A stretch of 64,000 nt of DNA from JAYSFC01 sp041913505 (GCA_041913505.1 JAYSFC010000001.1:21011-85010), one strand, 5' to 3'; positions 46,484-55,345 are shown, numbered from the stretch's first letter. Numbers and translations are program-made. The notes: generated by a model not told the origin, from the sequence alone.

Positions 46484-47311
46484 CTACGGCGCCGCGTTCG
46501 GGAAGAACAGCTGCTCGCCGTTGATCTTGTACGCCGCGATCGTGCCCTGCCCGGCGGGCGAGATCACCCAGTCCACGAATTTCTGCGCGTCCTGCGCCTT
46601 CACGTGCGGGTGCTTGGCCGGGTTCACGACCATCACGCCATACTGGTTGAAGAGCCGCTTGTCGCCCTCGACGAGGATTGCGAGGTCGGCGCGATTCTTG
46701 AAGTTGAGCCAGGTGCCGCGGTCGGCCAGCACGTAGGCGCCGCTGGAGGCCGCGATGTTGAGCGCCGGGCCCATGCCGCAGCCGCACTCCTTGTAGCCGC
46801 TGCCCTTGGCGCCCTCCGCGCCCGCGAGCTTCCAGTAGCGCAGCTCCGCCGCATGCGTGCCGCTCTTGTCGCCACGCGAGATGAAGGCAGCGTTCGCCGT
46901 GGCGAGCTTCTGCAGCGCCGCCACGATATCGCTGCCCCGGACGGCGGCCGGATCGGCCTTGGGGCCGACGAGCACGAAGTCGTTGTACATCACGGGGTAG
47001 CGCTTCACGCCCCAGCCATCGGCCACGAACTTCTCCTCGGCCGCCTGGTCGTGCACGAACAGCACGTCGGCATCGCCGCGGCGCCCCATGTCGATCGCCT
47101 GGCCCGTGCCCACGGCCACCACCTTCAGGTCGATGCCACTGGCCTGCTTGAATGCGGGCAGCAGGTGGCCGAACAGGCCCGACTGCTCGGTCGAGGTGGT
47201 CGATGCCATGGTGATCGATTGGGCAGAAGCGGCGCCACACGCTACCAAAACGATAGCTGCAAACAAACTGCGGACAAGCACATTCGGCTTGAAACGCTCA
47301 AAACTCCTCAT
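46484..47311 (-). CDS. tupA: Tungstate-binding periplasmic protein TupA
   Basis: A 275-residue receptor of the tungstate importer. The signal peptide ends ACGAASAQ. The family motif MASTTSTEQSGLFGHLLP contains the TTS oxyanion-contact residues, and DVLFVHDQAAEEKFVADG and SRGDKSGTHAAEL are also typical of TupA and distinguish it from ModA. The ATG at 47311 overlaps the stop of the ATPase gene (ATGA). Unusually, the receptor gene is last in the permease-ATPase-receptor order. Its signal-peptide region contains an AT-richer repeat-like segment. Confidence 0.9.
   Translation of the reverse strand: MRSFERFKPNVLVRSLFAAIVLVACGAASAQSITMASTTSTEQSGLFGHLLPAFKQASGIDLKVVAVGTGQAIDMGRRGDADVLFVHDQAAEEKFVADGWGVKRYPVMYNDFVLVGPKADPAAVRGSDIVAALQKLATANAAFISRGDKSGTHAAELRYWKLAGAEGAKGSGYKECGCGMGPALNIAASSGAYVLADRGTWLNFKNRADLAILVEGDKRLFNQYGVMVVNPAKHPHVKAQDAQKFVDWVISPAGQGTIAAYKINGEQLFFPNAAP
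47243..47290 (-). repeat. Repeat-like segment in the tupA signal-peptide region
   Basis: Read on the plus strand, CTACCAAAACGATAGCTGC, then AAACTGCGGACAAGC and CTTGAAACGC, stands out as AT-richer and shares the ACGATAGCTGC / GGACAAGC layout with the dispersed repeats at 5311 and 34612. It encodes signal-peptide residues (VLVRSLFAAIVLVA), where sequence is freely variable. Identification is by eye. Confidence 0.35.
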
Positions 47312-48096
47312 ACCAGCTCTCCTTTGACAAACAATCGCGCGGCCTCCGACAGGGGGCCGTTGAAGAAATCGTGCACGGGCAGGTCGGCCAGCGCGCGGCC
47401 GTGCTCGAGGTAGACCACGCGGCTGGCCAGGCGCTTGACCTGGCCCAGGTTGTGGCTGGAGAACACCATGGTCACGGGCTGGTGCGGCCCCGCCGCGCCA
47501 TGGCCTGCGGCGAAGTCGGCCATGAGGGACTCCACCTCGCGCTTGGCGTGCGGGTCGAGGCTGGCCGTGGGCTCGTCGAGCAGCAGCACGTCGGGCCGCA
47601 GCGCCCACGCCCGCGCGAGCGCTAGGCGCTGCTGCTGCCCACCCGACAGCGTGCGCGCGTTCTGCTGCGCCACCTCCTGCAGGCCCACGCGCTGCAGCGC
47701 CGCGAGCGCCTGCAGCCGCGCCTGCGGCCAGCGCACGCGGCGCAGCCACAGGCCCAGGGCCACGTTGTTGAGCGCACTGGTGCGCAGCATGTGCGGGCGC
47801 TGGAACAGCATGGCCTGGCGCTGGCCCGCATCGGTGCGCACCTGCCCCGCCGTGGGCGCCACCAGGCCGTGCAGCACGCGCAGCAGCGTGCTCTTGCCGC
47901 TGCCATTGGCGCCGACCAGCGCCACGCGCTCGCCCACTGCCACGCGCAGATGCACGCCCACGAGCGCGGGCACCCGGCCATAGCGCACGCCCACGTCCTG
48001 CAGGTCGAACAGCGCGCTACCCAGCGCCTCCGACGTATCGACGAGGGACGGAGAGGTGTCCTGCGGTGCGTGGCGCGGCACGGGCACGGCGCTCAT
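47308..48096 (-). CDS. tupC: Tungstate ABC transporter ATPase TupC
   Basis: A 262-residue ATPase. Walker A is GANGSGKSTLL (around residue 63), the Q-loop is MLFQRPHMLRTSALNNV, the signature is LSGGQQQRLALARAW, Walker B is VLLLDEPTASLD, and the switch His is in VFSSHNLGQVKRL. There is no C-terminal Mop domain, unlike ModC, which is normal for Tup systems. The start and stop both overlap neighbours (ATGA), giving a tightly coupled B-C-A operon. Confidence 0.92.
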   Translation of the reverse strand: MSAVPVPRHAPQDTSPSLVDTSEALGSALFDLQDVGVRYGRVPALVGVHLRVAVGERVALVGANGSGKSTLLRVLHGLVAPTAGQVRTDAGQRQAMLFQRPHMLRTSALNNVALGLWLRRVRWPQARLQALAALQRVGLQEVAQQNARTLSGGQQQRLALARAWALRPDVLLLDEPTASLDPHAKREVESLMADFAAGHGAAGPHQPVTMVFSSHNLGQVKRLASRVVYLEHGRALADLPVHDFFNGPLSEAARLFVKGELV

Positions 48097-48839
48097 GCCG
48101 CCATCCCCGAGGCCATCGCGCCCGTATCCCAGGCCGCACCGTCGACACGCTCGCGCCAGCGGCGCAGCAGCGCGATGCAGACATTGAGCGCAAGCACCAC
48201 CAACAGCAACACCAGGCCCAGCGCCATGGCCAGCGGCAGGTCGCCCTTGCTCGTTTCGAGCGCGATGGCCGTGGTCATCACGCGCGTGAATCCGTCGATG
48301 TTGCCGCCCACGATCATGACGGCGCCGACCTCCGAGATCGCGCGCCCGAACGCCGCGATCAGCACGGTGAGCAACGCGTAGCGCTCGTCCCAGGCCAGCA
48401 GCAGGCTGCGCACGAGCGTCCCCGCGCCCAGTGAGCGCAGCTGCTCACCGTGGACGCTCTCCGCATCCTCCACGGCCTGGCGCGTGAGCGCGGTCACCAC
48501 GGGCAGCACCAGGAGGGCCTGCGCCAACACCATGGCCTGGAAGCTGAACAGCCACCCGAGGCCGCCCCAGGGCCCGCTGCGCGACAGCAGCAGGTACACG
48601 GCCAGCCCCACCACCACCGAGGGCACGGCGAGCAGGGTGTTGAGCACCGCGAGCACGCCGCCGCGCCCCGCAAAGCGCGCCACGCCCAGCCAGCTGCCCA
48701 GCACCAGCCCCAGGCCGCAGGACAGCGCGCAGGCGGTGGCGCTCACGGCCAGCGAGCGGCCCACGATGCTCCACAGCGCCGGGTCGGCCGAGGTGATGAG
48801 TTGCAGCGCGACGGTGACGGATTCGGAGACGGTGGACAT
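48093..48839 (-). CDS. tupB: Tungstate ABC transporter permease TupB
   Basis: A 248-residue permease with five or six helices and the conserved coupling loop GRAISEVGAVMIVGGNIDG typical of TupB. It is the first gene of tupBCA and diverges from the regulator at 48906 with a 66-base intergenic control region. With TupA and TupC it imports tungstate at very low concentrations. Confidence 0.92.
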   Translation of the reverse strand: MSTVSESVTVALQLITSADPALWSIVGRSLAVSATACALSCGLGLVLGSWLGVARFAGRGGVLAVLNTLLAVPSVVVGLAVYLLLSRSGPWGGLGWLFSFQAMVLAQALLVLPVVTALTRQAVEDAESVHGEQLRSLGAGTLVRSLLLAWDERYALLTVLIAAFGRAISEVGAVMIVGGNIDGFTRVMTTAIALETSKGDLPLAMALGLVLLLVVLALNVCIALLRRWRERVDGAAWDTGAMASGMAA

Positions 48840-48905
48840 GGAGAGACAGGCCGGGCGAATCGGCTATCGTAGGCAGCCACGCAATGTCCAGCCATATGAA
48901 ATCTT

Positions 48906-50033
48906 GTGCATAGGGTCCAACTCCACTACACCGTGAGCCGGGATGCCGGCGACGCGCTGATCCGCAACCCCTTGCCCGAGACCCTCGAGGCCGTGGCCCG
49001 GCAGGGATCGATCTCGGGCGCGGCGCGCGTGCTCGGGCTCTCGTACCGCCATGTCTGGGGCGCGCTCAAGCGCTGGGAAGAGCAGTTCGGCGGAGAGCTC
49101 ATCGTCTGGGGCAAGGGCCAGTCGGCCCAGCTCAGCGAGTTCGGCGCCAAGCTGCTGTGGGCCGAGCGCCAGGCCCAGGCGCGCCTGGCGCCGCAGATCG
49201 AGGCGCTGCGCGCCGACCTGGAACGTGCATTCGCCGTGGCGTTCGATCCGAGCGCGCACGTGCTCACCATCTACGCCAGCCACGACGACGCGCTCGCCGC
49301 GCTGCGCGCGCATGCGGCCCAGCCGGGGCTGTCAGGGCAAGGCGGCGCGCTGCACCTGGACATCCGCTTCACGGGCAGCGTGGACGCCATCCGCGCGCTC
49401 AACGAGGGACGCTGCACCATCGCGGGCTTCCACACACTGGAGCAGCCTGCGGCCGACTCGCAGGCGGCGGCCACCTACCGCCCGCTGCTGCAGCCGGGCC
49501 TGCACAAGATCATCGGCTTCGCGCGCCGCACCCAGGGGCTGATCGTGGCACGCGGCAATCCCCTGGGCCTGCACTCGCTGCAGGACGTGGCCCGCACGCG
49601 GGCGCGCTTCGTGAACCGCCCCCTGGGCACCGGCACGCGCGTGCTGCTGGGCGACCTGCTCGCGCAGGCCGCGCTGGCTCCCGAGGACCTGTCAGGCTAC
49701 GACCGCCACGAGCCCTCGCACACGGCCGTGGCGCAGGCGGTGGCCGCGGGCGTGGCCGACGTCGGCATGGGCATCGAACTGGCTGCGCGCGCGCGCGGGC
49801 TGGACTTCGTTCCGCTCGTGCACGAGCGCTACCACCTGGCCTGCCTCAAGTCGACGCTGGAGCAGCCCGCCACGCGCGCGCTGCGCGAACTGCTGCAGAC
49901 CAGCGCCTGGCTGCAGCAGATGGAGGCCCTGCCGGGCTACGCGCCCATGCACTGCGGCCAGGTGCTCGCAATGAGCCGCGTGCTGCCCTGGTGGACCTTC
50001 CAGGCCAAGCGGGCCCGCCCGGGGCGGCACTGA
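48906..50033 (+). CDS. ModE-like HTH / periplasmic-binding-protein fusion regulator
   Basis: A 375-residue regulator, probably of tungstate or molybdate transport. The N-terminal ~110 residues are a ModE/LysR-like winged HTH (LPETLEAVARQGSISGAARV, LGLSYRHVWGALKRWEEQFG). From ~120 on, a PBP-like oxyanion-binding domain (VLTIYASHDDALAAL, FTGSVDAIRALNEGRCTIAG, IVARGNPLGLHSLQDV, and FVNRPLGTGTRVLLGDLLAQ) resembles type-2 periplasmic binding proteins. No TOBE/Mop domain is present. The reading frame opens with a GTG at 48906 after an in-frame stop at 48897; a GTG at 48933 is an alternative. Divergence from tupBCA makes it the likely regulator, with tungstate or molybdate as ligand. Confidence 0.85.
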   Translation: MHRVQLHYTVSRDAGDALIRNPLPETLEAVARQGSISGAARVLGLSYRHVWGALKRWEEQFGGELIVWGKGQSAQLSEFGAKLLWAERQAQARLAPQIEALRADLERAFAVAFDPSAHVLTIYASHDDALAALRAHAAQPGLSGQGGALHLDIRFTGSVDAIRALNEGRCTIAGFHTLEQPAADSQAAATYRPLLQPGLHKIIGFARRTQGLIVARGNPLGLHSLQDVARTRARFVNRPLGTGTRVLLGDLLAQAALAPEDLSGYDRHEPSHTAVAQAVAAGVADVGMGIELAARARGLDFVPLVHERYHLACLKSTLEQPATRALRELLQTSAWLQQMEALPGYAPMHCGQVLAMSRVLPWWTFQAKRARPGRH

Positions 50034-50154
50034 GCGCCGGCCCCGCCAGCCACCGAGCATGGCCGCGACCTGAGGAAAACCCCAAGCAGGCGTGTCAGTT
50101 TTTTTTCAGCAGGCGGGGGGTACGATGCGTTGTAATCCCTCGACCCCCTGTCCC

Positions 50155-50181
50155 TGGCCCAAGACAAGCCCTCTTGGGCCA
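50155..50181 (+). terminator. Hairpin ahead of the TRAP operon
   Basis: TGGCCCAAGA (50155-50164) and TCTTGGGCCA (50172-50181) form a perfect 10-bp stem with a 7-base loop, followed by TTTCTCATTATT. It lies 120 bases after the HTH/PBP regulator and 18 bases before the dctQ ribosome-binding site. It may terminate the upstream transcript or act in the TRAP leader. Confidence 0.6.
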
Positions 50182-50211
50182 TTTCTCATTATTCCCACAA
50201 GGAGACAAACC

Positions 50212-50751
50212 ATGTCAGGACTCCTCAAACTGGCACTGGGCATGGACTGGATTTCCACCAAGCTCAGCAAGCTCGCCGGCTGGGCCGTGCTTGCCGCCGC
50301 CGTCATTTCCGCAGGCAACGCCTTCGTGCGCTACGGCCTCGACATGAGCTCCAATGCCTGGCTCGAAATCCAGTGGTACCTGTTCGGCACCACCGTCATG
50401 CTGGGGGCACCGCTGGTGCTCAAGCTCAACGAACATGTGCGCGTGGACATCATCTACGGCAAGCTGCGCGGCAAGGGCCCGGTGTTCGTCGACCTGTTCG
50501 GCCTCATCTTCTTCCTGCTGCCCGTGATGGGCCTGCTCACCTGGCTCACGGTGCCCTTCTTCTGGAACATGTTCGTGACCAAGGAGATGTCCGGCAACAT
50601 CGGTGGCCTGATCCGCTGGCCCGCGGGCCTGCTGCTGCCTCTGGGCTTTGGCGCCATGTTCCTGCAAGGCGTGGCCGAGATCATCAAGCGCGTGGCCTTC
50701 CTCGGCGGCCGCTACCAGATGGAAACGCACTACGAGAAGCCGGTGCAGTAA
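50212..50751 (+). CDS. dctQ: TRAP transporter small permease DctQ
   Basis: A 179-residue protein with four membrane helices, the small integral subunit of a tripartite ATP-independent (sodium-driven) importer. SNAWLEIQWYLFGTTVMLGA, with Glu-x-Gln-x-x-x-Phe, and LNEHVRVDIIYGKL match the DctQ family. The ATG at 50212 follows AAGGAG. It is first in dctQ-dctM, with 41 bases before dctM. Confidence 0.93.
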   Translation: MSGLLKLALGMDWISTKLSKLAGWAVLAAAVISAGNAFVRYGLDMSSNAWLEIQWYLFGTTVMLGAPLVLKLNEHVRVDIIYGKLRGKGPVFVDLFGLIFFLLPVMGLLTWLTVPFFWNMFVTKEMSGNIGGLIRWPAGLLLPLGFGAMFLQGVAEIIKRVAFLGGRYQMETHYEKPVQ

Positions 50752-50792
50752 GCCCGGCCCCAAACCCACCGACTTCTCAGGACGACACCAGA

Positions 50793-52319
50793 ATGCACAT
50801 GGAAAATTTCGCCCCGATCATGTTCACGGGGCTGATCGTGATCATGCTGATCGGGTTCCCGGTCGCGTTTTCACTCGCGGCGCTGGGCCTCTTCAGCGGT
50901 TTCTTCGCTATCGAGATGGGCTGGTTCCCGGCCAACTTCATGTCGAACCTGCCGATCAATATGTTCGGCATCCTCTCCAATGACCTGCTGCTGGCCATCC
51001 CGTTCTTCACGCTGATGGGGGCGGTGCTCGAGAAATGCGGCCTCGCCGAGGACATGCTCGACTCCATGGGCCAGCTCTTCGGCCCCATCCGCGGCGGCCT
51101 GGGCTATTCGGTCATCATCGTGGGCTTCATCCTCGGCGCCATCACCGGTACCGTGGCGGGCCAGGTGATCGCCATGGCCATGATCTCACTGCCCGTGATG
51201 ATGCGCTACGGCTACAACATGCGCTACTCCACGGGCGTGCTGGCAGCCTCGGGCACGATCACGCAGCTCGTGCCGCCCTCGCTGGTGCTGATCGTGATGG
51301 CCGACCAGCTCGGCCGCTCGGTGGGCGACATGTACAAGGGCGCCTGGGGCCCCGCCATCCTGCAGGTGCTGATCTTCGCGATCTACACCTTCATCCTCGG
51401 CCGTGTCCGCCCCGAGTACGTGCCTGGCCTGCCCAAGACGGCGCGCACGCTCAACGGCTGGGCGCTGTGGGGCAAGTGCCTGCGCGGCATCATTCCCTCG
51501 GCCATCCTGATCTTCGCGGTGCTGGGCTCGATGGGCGGCCTGCCCTTCATGGACCACGCCATCGCCACCCCCACCGAAGCCGGCGCCATGGGTGCCGTGG
51601 GCTCGCTGATCCTCGCCGCCATCCACAAGCGCCTGAACTGGCCCCTGCTGAAGGAGGCCATGGACGGCACGATGCGCCTGACGGCCATGGTGGTGTTCAT
51701 CCTGATCGGCTCGCGCGTGTTCTCGCTGGTGTTCCAGGGCGTGGACGGCGCCGTCTGGATCGAGCACATGCTCAGCGACCTGCCAGGCGGCCAGATCGGC
51801 TTCCTGATCGTGGTGAACGTCTTCATCTTCTTCCTGGCGTTCTTCCTCGACTTCTTCGAGATCGCGTTCATCATCCTGCCGCTGCTGGGCCCCGTGGCCC
51901 ACAAGCTGGGCATCGACCTCGTGTGGTTTGGCGTGCTGCTGTGCGTGAACATGCAGACCTCGTTCATGCACCCGCCGTTCGGCTTCGCGCTGTTCTACCT
52001 GCGCGGCATCTCGGACACGCTGTTCAAGGAAAAGCGCATCGACCGCCCCGTCAAGTCCAGCGACATCTACATGGGCTCGATCCCCTGGGTGGTGATGCAG
52101 CTGATCCTCGTGGCCATCGTGATCATCTTCCCGCAGACGGTGACCGTGTTCCTCGACAAGGAAGTGGCCGTGGACCTGGACAAGGTGAAGCTCGAGATGC
52201 CGGCCGAGGAGCTGCCCCAGGAAGGCACGATCGACCTCGACAACCCCTTCGGCACACCGAGCCCTGCGGCCGAGCCCGCTGCCCCCGTGGCCGAACCGCC
52301 CGCCAGCACCGCGCAATGA
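50793..52319 (+). CDS. dctM: TRAP transporter large permease DctM
   Basis: A 508-residue membrane subunit with twelve or more helices, forming the elevator-type transport core. Typical blocks are IPFFTLMGAVLEKCGLAEDM, GAITGTVAGQVIAM, TPTEAGAMGAVGSLIL (sodium-site TEA motif) and MQTSFMHPPFGFALFYLRG. The C-terminus has an extra ~55-residue acidic and Pro/Ala-rich tail (ELPQEGTIDLDNPFGTPSPA) absent from most DctM. The stop overlaps the start of the next gene (ATGA). Confidence 0.94.
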   Translation: MHMENFAPIMFTGLIVIMLIGFPVAFSLAALGLFSGFFAIEMGWFPANFMSNLPINMFGILSNDLLLAIPFFTLMGAVLEKCGLAEDMLDSMGQLFGPIRGGLGYSVIIVGFILGAITGTVAGQVIAMAMISLPVMMRYGYNMRYSTGVLAASGTITQLVPPSLVLIVMADQLGRSVGDMYKGAWGPAILQVLIFAIYTFILGRVRPEYVPGLPKTARTLNGWALWGKCLRGIIPSAILIFAVLGSMGGLPFMDHAIATPTEAGAMGAVGSLILAAIHKRLNWPLLKEAMDGTMRLTAMVVFILIGSRVFSLVFQGVDGAVWIEHMLSDLPGGQIGFLIVVNVFIFFLAFFLDFFEIAFIILPLLGPVAHKLGIDLVWFGVLLCVNMQTSFMHPPFGFALFYLRGISDTLFKEKRIDRPVKSSDIYMGSIPWVVMQLILVAIVIIFPQTVTVFLDKEVAVDLDKVKLEMPAEELPQEGTIDLDNPFGTPSPAAEPAAPVAEPPASTAQ

Positions 52320-52813
52320 CGGTGAGCGACCTGCCCGGCGCCCCCGCCGGGGAGCCTCTCGAGGCACAGGCGCTGGAGAGCGCAGCGTACCCGCCCCTGG
52401 TGCGCGCGCTCGCAGTGGCAATCGTCGCGGCCCTGGCTGCCTTCACGCTGTGGTCTGCCCCCGCGCTGCGCGGCGCACAGTGGTCATTCGCCAGCCTGGC
52501 CACCTATGTGCTGGCGGGCGTGCTCATCGCCTGGGTGGGCTGGTGGATGGTCTTCAGCCGCACGCGCTTTGCCGACGGCGCACTGGTGCAGACCTGGCTT
52601 TGGGACAAGCGCGTGCACGCGCGCGAGGTGGCCACCTTCAAGATCGTGCACTGGCCCTGGCTGCAGTTCATCGTGTCGCCCCGCATGCTCGTGCGCCGGC
52701 GCAACGGCAGCATCACCTGGGTGCACTCGGCCGATGCGCACCTGCTCGTGGCCTTCGGCGAATGCGTGGTGCGCCAGGGAGCCCAGCCCCCGGCACCGCC
52801 ACCCGCAGCCTGA
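52316..52813 (+). CDS. Small membrane protein co-translated with dctM
   Basis: A 165-residue protein with two membrane helices (~residues 30-47 and ~58-76). A cytoplasmic C-terminal domain rich in Trp and Arg (WPWLQFIVSPRMLVRRRNGS) looks like a small beta fold, perhaps PH-like. I do not recognise the family. The ATGA overlap with dctM suggests it works with the transporter or is made in proportion to it. The operon ends just after it at a strong hairpin. Confidence 0.75.
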   Translation: MTVSDLPGAPAGEPLEAQALESAAYPPLVRALAVAIVAALAAFTLWSAPALRGAQWSFASLATYVLAGVLIAWVGWWMVFSRTRFADGALVQTWLWDKRVHAREVATFKIVHWPWLQFIVSPRMLVRRRNGSITWVHSADAHLLVAFGECVVRQGAQPPAPPPAA

Positions 52814-52829
52814 GCCACCCGCACACGAA

Positions 52830-52861
52830 AAAGCCCCGCCGGATCACTCCGGCGGGGCTTT
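52830..52861. terminator. Bidirectional terminator between convergent TRAP genes
   Basis: AAAGCCCCGCCGGA (52830-52843) and TCCGGCGGGGCTTT (52848-52861) form a perfect 14-bp stem with a 4-base loop. A-rich and T-rich flanks lie on both sides, so it can terminate transcription from dctM's operon and from the convergent receptor gene. Confidence 0.9.
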
Positions 52862-52897
52862 GTGCTTCCAGGGCCAGGGCCTCGCGGCCCTCGCGCC

Positions 52898-53977
52898 TTA
52901 CAGCTTCTGCTGCTGCATGAAGCGGTCGAACGTGCCTTCCGTGAAACGGAACCAGGCGTTCTGGTCGGCCAGGAACTTCGCGTAGTCGGTGTAGACCTTC
53001 TTCCACTCGGGGTTGGAGTTGTTCAGGTCGGCATAGACCTGCTGGGCCGACTTGAAGGCGGCGCTCATCACGTCCTGCGTGAAGGGGCGCAGCTTGGTGC
53101 CCGTGCCCACGAGCTGCTTGATGGCAACCGGGTTCTTGGTGTCGTACTTGGCCAGCATCGACACGTGGGCGTGCGAGGCAGCCGCCTCCACCACGGCCTT
53201 GTACTCGGCCGGCAGGCCTTCCCAGGCCTTGGTGTTGATGTAGAAGTCCAGCTGCGGGCCGCCTTCCCACCAGCCAGGGTAGTAGTAGTACGGTGCGACC
53301 TTGTTGAAGCCGAGCTTCTGGTCGTCGTACGGGCCCACCCACTCCAGGGCGTCGATGGTGCCCTTTTCCAGCGCGGGGTACAGGTCGGCGCCGGGGATGG
53401 ACTGGGGAATCACGCCAAAGGGCTCGAGCACCTTGCCCGCGAAGGGGTTGGTGCGGAACTTCAGGCCCTTGAGGTCGGCAACCGACTTGATCTCCTTGCG
53501 GAACCAGCCGCCCATCTGAGCGCCGGTGTTGCCGCCAGGCAGGTTGATGATGTTGTACTTGGCGTAGAACTCGCGCATCAGCTTGAGGCCGTTGCCCTCG
53601 TACATCCAGGCATTCATCTGGCGCGCGTTCAGGCCGAAGGGCACGGCGCAGCCCAGGCAGAAGGTCGGATCCTTGCCGTAGAAGTAGTAGGGCGCGGTAT
53701 GCGCCATTTCCACGGCCGCGCTCTGCACGCCGTCCACCACGCCGAAGGCGGGCATCAGTTCACCGCCCGCATGCACCGAGATCTGGAACTTGCCACCCGT
53801 GGCTTCGCTGACCTTCTTGGAGAACACTTCCGCGGTGCCGAAGATGGTGTCCAGCGACTTGGGGAAGCTGGAAGCCAGGCGCCAGCGGATGGTGGCCTGC
53901 GCGTGCACGGCGGGTGCAGCCCCGGCGGCGAGCACGCCGGCGATACCGGCATGTTTGAGAATGGAACGACGGTCCAT
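52898..53977 (-). CDS. dctP: TRAP substrate-binding protein, TakP-like (copy 1)
   Basis: A 359-residue periplasmic receptor. The N-terminus MDRRSILKHAGIAGVLAAGA with twin Arg suggests Tat-type export, cleaved near AVHAQ. The fold matches the TakP/TRAP receptors for alpha-keto acids: WRLASSFPKSLDTIFG, HAGGELMPAFGVVDGVQ, and the substrate-binding GNTGAQMGGWF and DALEWVGPYDDQKLGF. It lies convergent to the dctQM permeases. A tandem paralogue lies upstream on the same strand. The 186-base spacer before it contains TAAAAT (54055-54060, minus strand), a possible -10 box, so it may have its own promoter. Confidence 0.9.
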   Translation of the reverse strand: MDRRSILKHAGIAGVLAAGAAPAVHAQATIRWRLASSFPKSLDTIFGTAEVFSKKVSEATGGKFQISVHAGGELMPAFGVVDGVQSAAVEMAHTAPYYFYGKDPTFCLGCAVPFGLNARQMNAWMYEGNGLKLMREFYAKYNIINLPGGNTGAQMGGWFRKEIKSVADLKGLKFRTNPFAGKVLEPFGVIPQSIPGADLYPALEKGTIDALEWVGPYDDQKLGFNKVAPYYYYPGWWEGGPQLDFYINTKAWEGLPAEYKAVVEAAASHAHVSMLAKYDTKNPVAIKQLVGTGTKLRPFTQDVMSAAFKSAQQVYADLNNSNPEWKKVYTDYAKFLADQNAWFRFTEGTFDRFMQQQKL

Positions 53978-54163
53978 GAAGTGATCTCCGTAGTGATTGC
54001 GAAACTGGGGCCGAGAGCGCCAAGCGCACCAGCCCCGGACTTTTTGAGCCAAAACGATTTTAGGAAGTTGACCTGGCCCCCCCTTACGGGTTTTCCCGCG
54101 AAGCCGGCCGCGCGGCGCCAAGGGTTCAGGCTTCTGCAAGCATTCGCCCCTGCGGGCCACCGC

Positions 54164-55246
54164 TCACATCTTCTGCACCGACAGGAACGTGTCGTAGCGC
54201 GCCTCGGCGAAGCGGAACCAGAGGATCTGGTCGCGCTGGAAACTGCGCATGTCGGCGTAAATCTTCTTCCACTCGGGGCTCTTCGCGTCGTTCTGGGCGA
54301 ACACCTCCATCGATGCATGGAAGGCTGCGTCCATCACCGCCTGGGAGAATGGCTGCACGCGGGTCCGGGCTGCCACGAGCTGTTTGAGCGCCGTGGGGTT
54401 GCGCGCGTCGTACTTGCCCAGCATGTCGGCATGGGCGATGGCCGCCGCCCCCTGCACGATGGCCTTGTGCTCGGCCGACAGGGCATCAAAGGCCTTGCGG
54501 TGGATGTAGAAGTCCATCTCGGGCCCGCCCTCCCACCAGCCGGGGTAGTAGTAGTAGGACGCTGCCTTGTGCAGGTTGAGCTTCTGGTCGTCGTGCGGCC
54601 CGATCCATTCCGCTGCATCGATGGTGCCATTGCGCAGGGCCTGGTAGGTGTCGCCGCCCGGCAGGTCCACCGGCACCACGCCGAGGCGGGACATCACCTC
54701 GCCCGCCAAGCCGCCGCCCAGGCGCATTTTCAGGCCCTTGAAGTCGGCCAGCGAGCGCAGTTCCTTGAGGTACCAGCCCCCCATCTGCGTGCCCGTGTTG
54801 CCGCCCGCGAAGCTCACGATGTTGTAGCCCGCGTAGAACTCGTTCATGAGCTTGCGCCCATTGCCGTGCAGCATCCAGGCGCTCATCTGGCGCGCATTGA
54901 AGCCAAAGGGAATGGCCGAGCCCAGCGCGAAGGCCGGGTGCTTGGCGTAAAAGTAGTAGGGCGCCGTGTGCGCCACTTCCATGGCGCCGGTCTGCACGGC
55001 GTCAAGCACGCCGAAGGCCGGCAACAGCTCGCCGCCCGCGTGGACCTGGATCTCGAAGCGGCCGCCCGACATGGCGCGCACGGCCTGCGCGAACACCTCG
55101 CCCGCGCCATAGATCGTATCGAGCGACTTGGGAAAGCTGGACACCAGGCGCCAGCGCACGACGGGTTGCGCATGCACGGCAGGCGCGGCACCGGCGGCGA
55201 GCACGCCAGCGACACCGGCGTGCCTGAGGATTGAGCGACGATCCAT
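54164..55246 (-). CDS. dctP: TRAP substrate-binding protein, TakP-like (copy 2)
   Basis: A 360-residue paralogue of the preceding receptor. It shares the twin-Arg leader MDRRSILRHAGVAGVLAAGA and most conserved blocks (SFPKSLDTIYGAGEVFA, GNTGTQMGGWY, EWIGPHDDQKLNL). Differences concentrate in the pocket region (LKMRLGGGLAGEVMSRLGVV against LKFRTNPFAGKVLEPFGVI), suggesting a different ligand. Both receptors may feed the single dctQM permease. The head-to-tail arrangement points to local duplication. Confidence 0.9.
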   Translation of the reverse strand: MDRRSILRHAGVAGVLAAGAAPAVHAQPVVRWRLVSSFPKSLDTIYGAGEVFAQAVRAMSGGRFEIQVHAGGELLPAFGVLDAVQTGAMEVAHTAPYYFYAKHPAFALGSAIPFGFNARQMSAWMLHGNGRKLMNEFYAGYNIVSFAGGNTGTQMGGWYLKELRSLADFKGLKMRLGGGLAGEVMSRLGVVPVDLPGGDTYQALRNGTIDAAEWIGPHDDQKLNLHKAASYYYYPGWWEGGPEMDFYIHRKAFDALSAEHKAIVQGAAAIAHADMLGKYDARNPTALKQLVAARTRVQPFSQAVMDAAFHASMEVFAQNDAKSPEWKKIYADMRSFQRDQILWFRFAEARYDTFLSVQKM

Positions 55247-55330
55247 GGGGGAAGGGCCTCCGACGATGGATGGTCTTCACGCCACCTTGGACAACAGCGC
55301 GGCAGAAACCGCTGGTTGCAATTGTAAAAG

Positions 55331-55345
55331 CGGCAGGCTTTGCCG
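55331..55345 (-). terminator. Weak hairpin after dxs
   Basis: Read leftwards after the dxs stop, CGGCA-AAGCC-TGCCG forms a 5-bp stem followed by CTTTTAC, a modest intrinsic terminator. Confidence 0.4.
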
